This document shows positions 5,686-5,870 of a stretch of 5,870 bases of DNA, one piece after another. Position numbers and translations under genes: made by a program. Under the pieces are notes generated by a model, which saw only the letters and a list, made by a program, of their open reading frames with translations, searched no databases and was not told where the DNA came from. Origin of the DNA: Caldithrix sp. (GTDB lineage: Bacteria > Zhuqueibacterota > Zhuqueibacteria > Oceanimicrobiales > Oceanimicrobiaceae). Where the stretch lies: NCBI GenBank assembly GCA_004357015.1, contig SMXE01000263.1:1-5870 (forward strand), in the 5' to 3' direction. Numbering within the stretch: position 1 is the stretch's first letter; each line of letters starts with the position of its first letter.

Positions 5686-5718
5686 AGACCTGACAGATTT
5701 AGCGAACCTGTCAGGTCT
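5686..5718. repeat. 11-bp perfect inverted repeat in the leader of the short propeller
   Basis: AGACCTGACAG (5686-5696) and CTGTCAGGTCT (5708-5718) are perfectly complementary with an 11-nt loop. The hairpin ends 2 nt from the AAGGGAG ribosome-binding site, and by the promoter call it lies inside the mRNA leader. It resembles CCTGACAGG-type dispersed palindromes I recall from other bacteria. Confidence 0.65.
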
Positions 5719-5742
5719 TGTTAAGTCCATCCCAGATGCAAC

Positions 5743-5771
5743 ATTATACTGTTTTATCTTTGAAATGTCAT
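5743..5771 (-). promoter_or_regulatory. Sigma-70-type promoter of the short propeller gene
   Basis: On the minus strand, -35 ATGACA (5771-5766, five of six consensus) is followed by a 17-bp spacer and a perfect -10 TATAAT (5748-5743). The start is expected near 5736, giving a leader of about 68 nt that contains the hairpin 5686-5718. The -35 hexamer is exactly the outer edge of the palindromic element 5766-5819. Confidence 0.75.
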
Positions 5772-5819
5772 CTTGAGCGAAGTGAAAGATCTAGATTCTT
5801 CGCTTCGCTCAGAATGACA
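5766..5819. mobile_element. 54-bp imperfect palindrome, MITE- or REP-like repeat
   Basis: The element begins TGTCAT and ends ATGACA. The two 27-nt arms match at 22 positions around a central ATCTAGAT, and all five mismatches are transitions. The inner conserved block is TGAGCGAAG. I recall near-identical palindromes (a TTCTGAGCGAAGCGAAGAATCT core) as dispersed intergenic repeats in several uncultivated and marine bacterial lineages. There is no coding capacity and no target-site duplication obvious in the flanks. The remaining 51 bases to the window end hold nothing I can identify. Confidence 0.6.
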
Positions 5820-5870
5820 GAACCGGACATTTATTCCTGAAATAGTATTAGCTGACTATACGACCAGCGC

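Overview
The window carries five protein-coding genes, all on the minus strand, so transcription runs from high to low coordinates. In that order they are: a short five-repeat beta-propeller protein (5668-5036); a zinc- and NAD-dependent, glutathione-independent formaldehyde dehydrogenase (fdhA, 4657-3467); a secreted GlcG/HbpS-type haem-binding-family protein (3332-2571); a secreted NHL-type propeller with a His-rich mature N-terminus (2449-1259); and a paralogue of that propeller without a signal peptide (1158-202). Four of the five genes have a perfect AGGAGG Shine-Dalgarno site 6-9 nt before the start, and the fifth has AAGGGAG.

Organism: a bacterium, probably Gram-negative (Sec signal peptides on small soluble exported proteins), of moderate base composition. 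The intergenic regions hold several short palindromic, repeat-like elements. In my recollection these resemble families seen in genomes of uncultivated environmental bacteria (Poribacteria-like and similar lineages) and some cyanobacteria and Bacteroidetes. That is an impression only; no rRNA or marker gene is present to place it.

Layout. 1-201 is gene-free and contains two nested inverted-repeat structures. 202-2449 holds the tandem propeller paralogues, separated by 100 nt that include a bulged hairpin. 2450-2570 holds a GC-rich hairpin. 2571-3332 is the GlcG-type gene. 3333-3466 holds a three-copy 9-nt repeat beside a likely fdhA terminator. 3467-4657 is fdhA, preceded by a strong extended -10 promoter overlapped by a dyad that could be an operator. 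4733-5035 is a gene-free spacer with a 22-bp palindrome and smaller repeats. 5036-5668 is the short propeller. Its apparent promoter takes its -35 box exactly from the edge of a 54-bp palindromic repeat (5766-5819), and its leader contains a second repeat-like 11-bp hairpin.

How the genes may work together: fdhA oxidises formaldehyde to formate in the cytoplasm. The GlcG-type protein and the larger propeller should be exported. The most interesting observation is that both NHL propellers keep, at matching spacing, the three zinc-binding histidines and catalytic tyrosine of peptidyl-alpha-hydroxyglycine alpha-amidating lyase (PAL), and the PTD, DGY, HG and ADR/SDR segments around them. They may be bacterial zinc lyases of unknown substrate, one exported and one cytosolic. 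No hydroxylating partner (PHM-like) is visible in the window.
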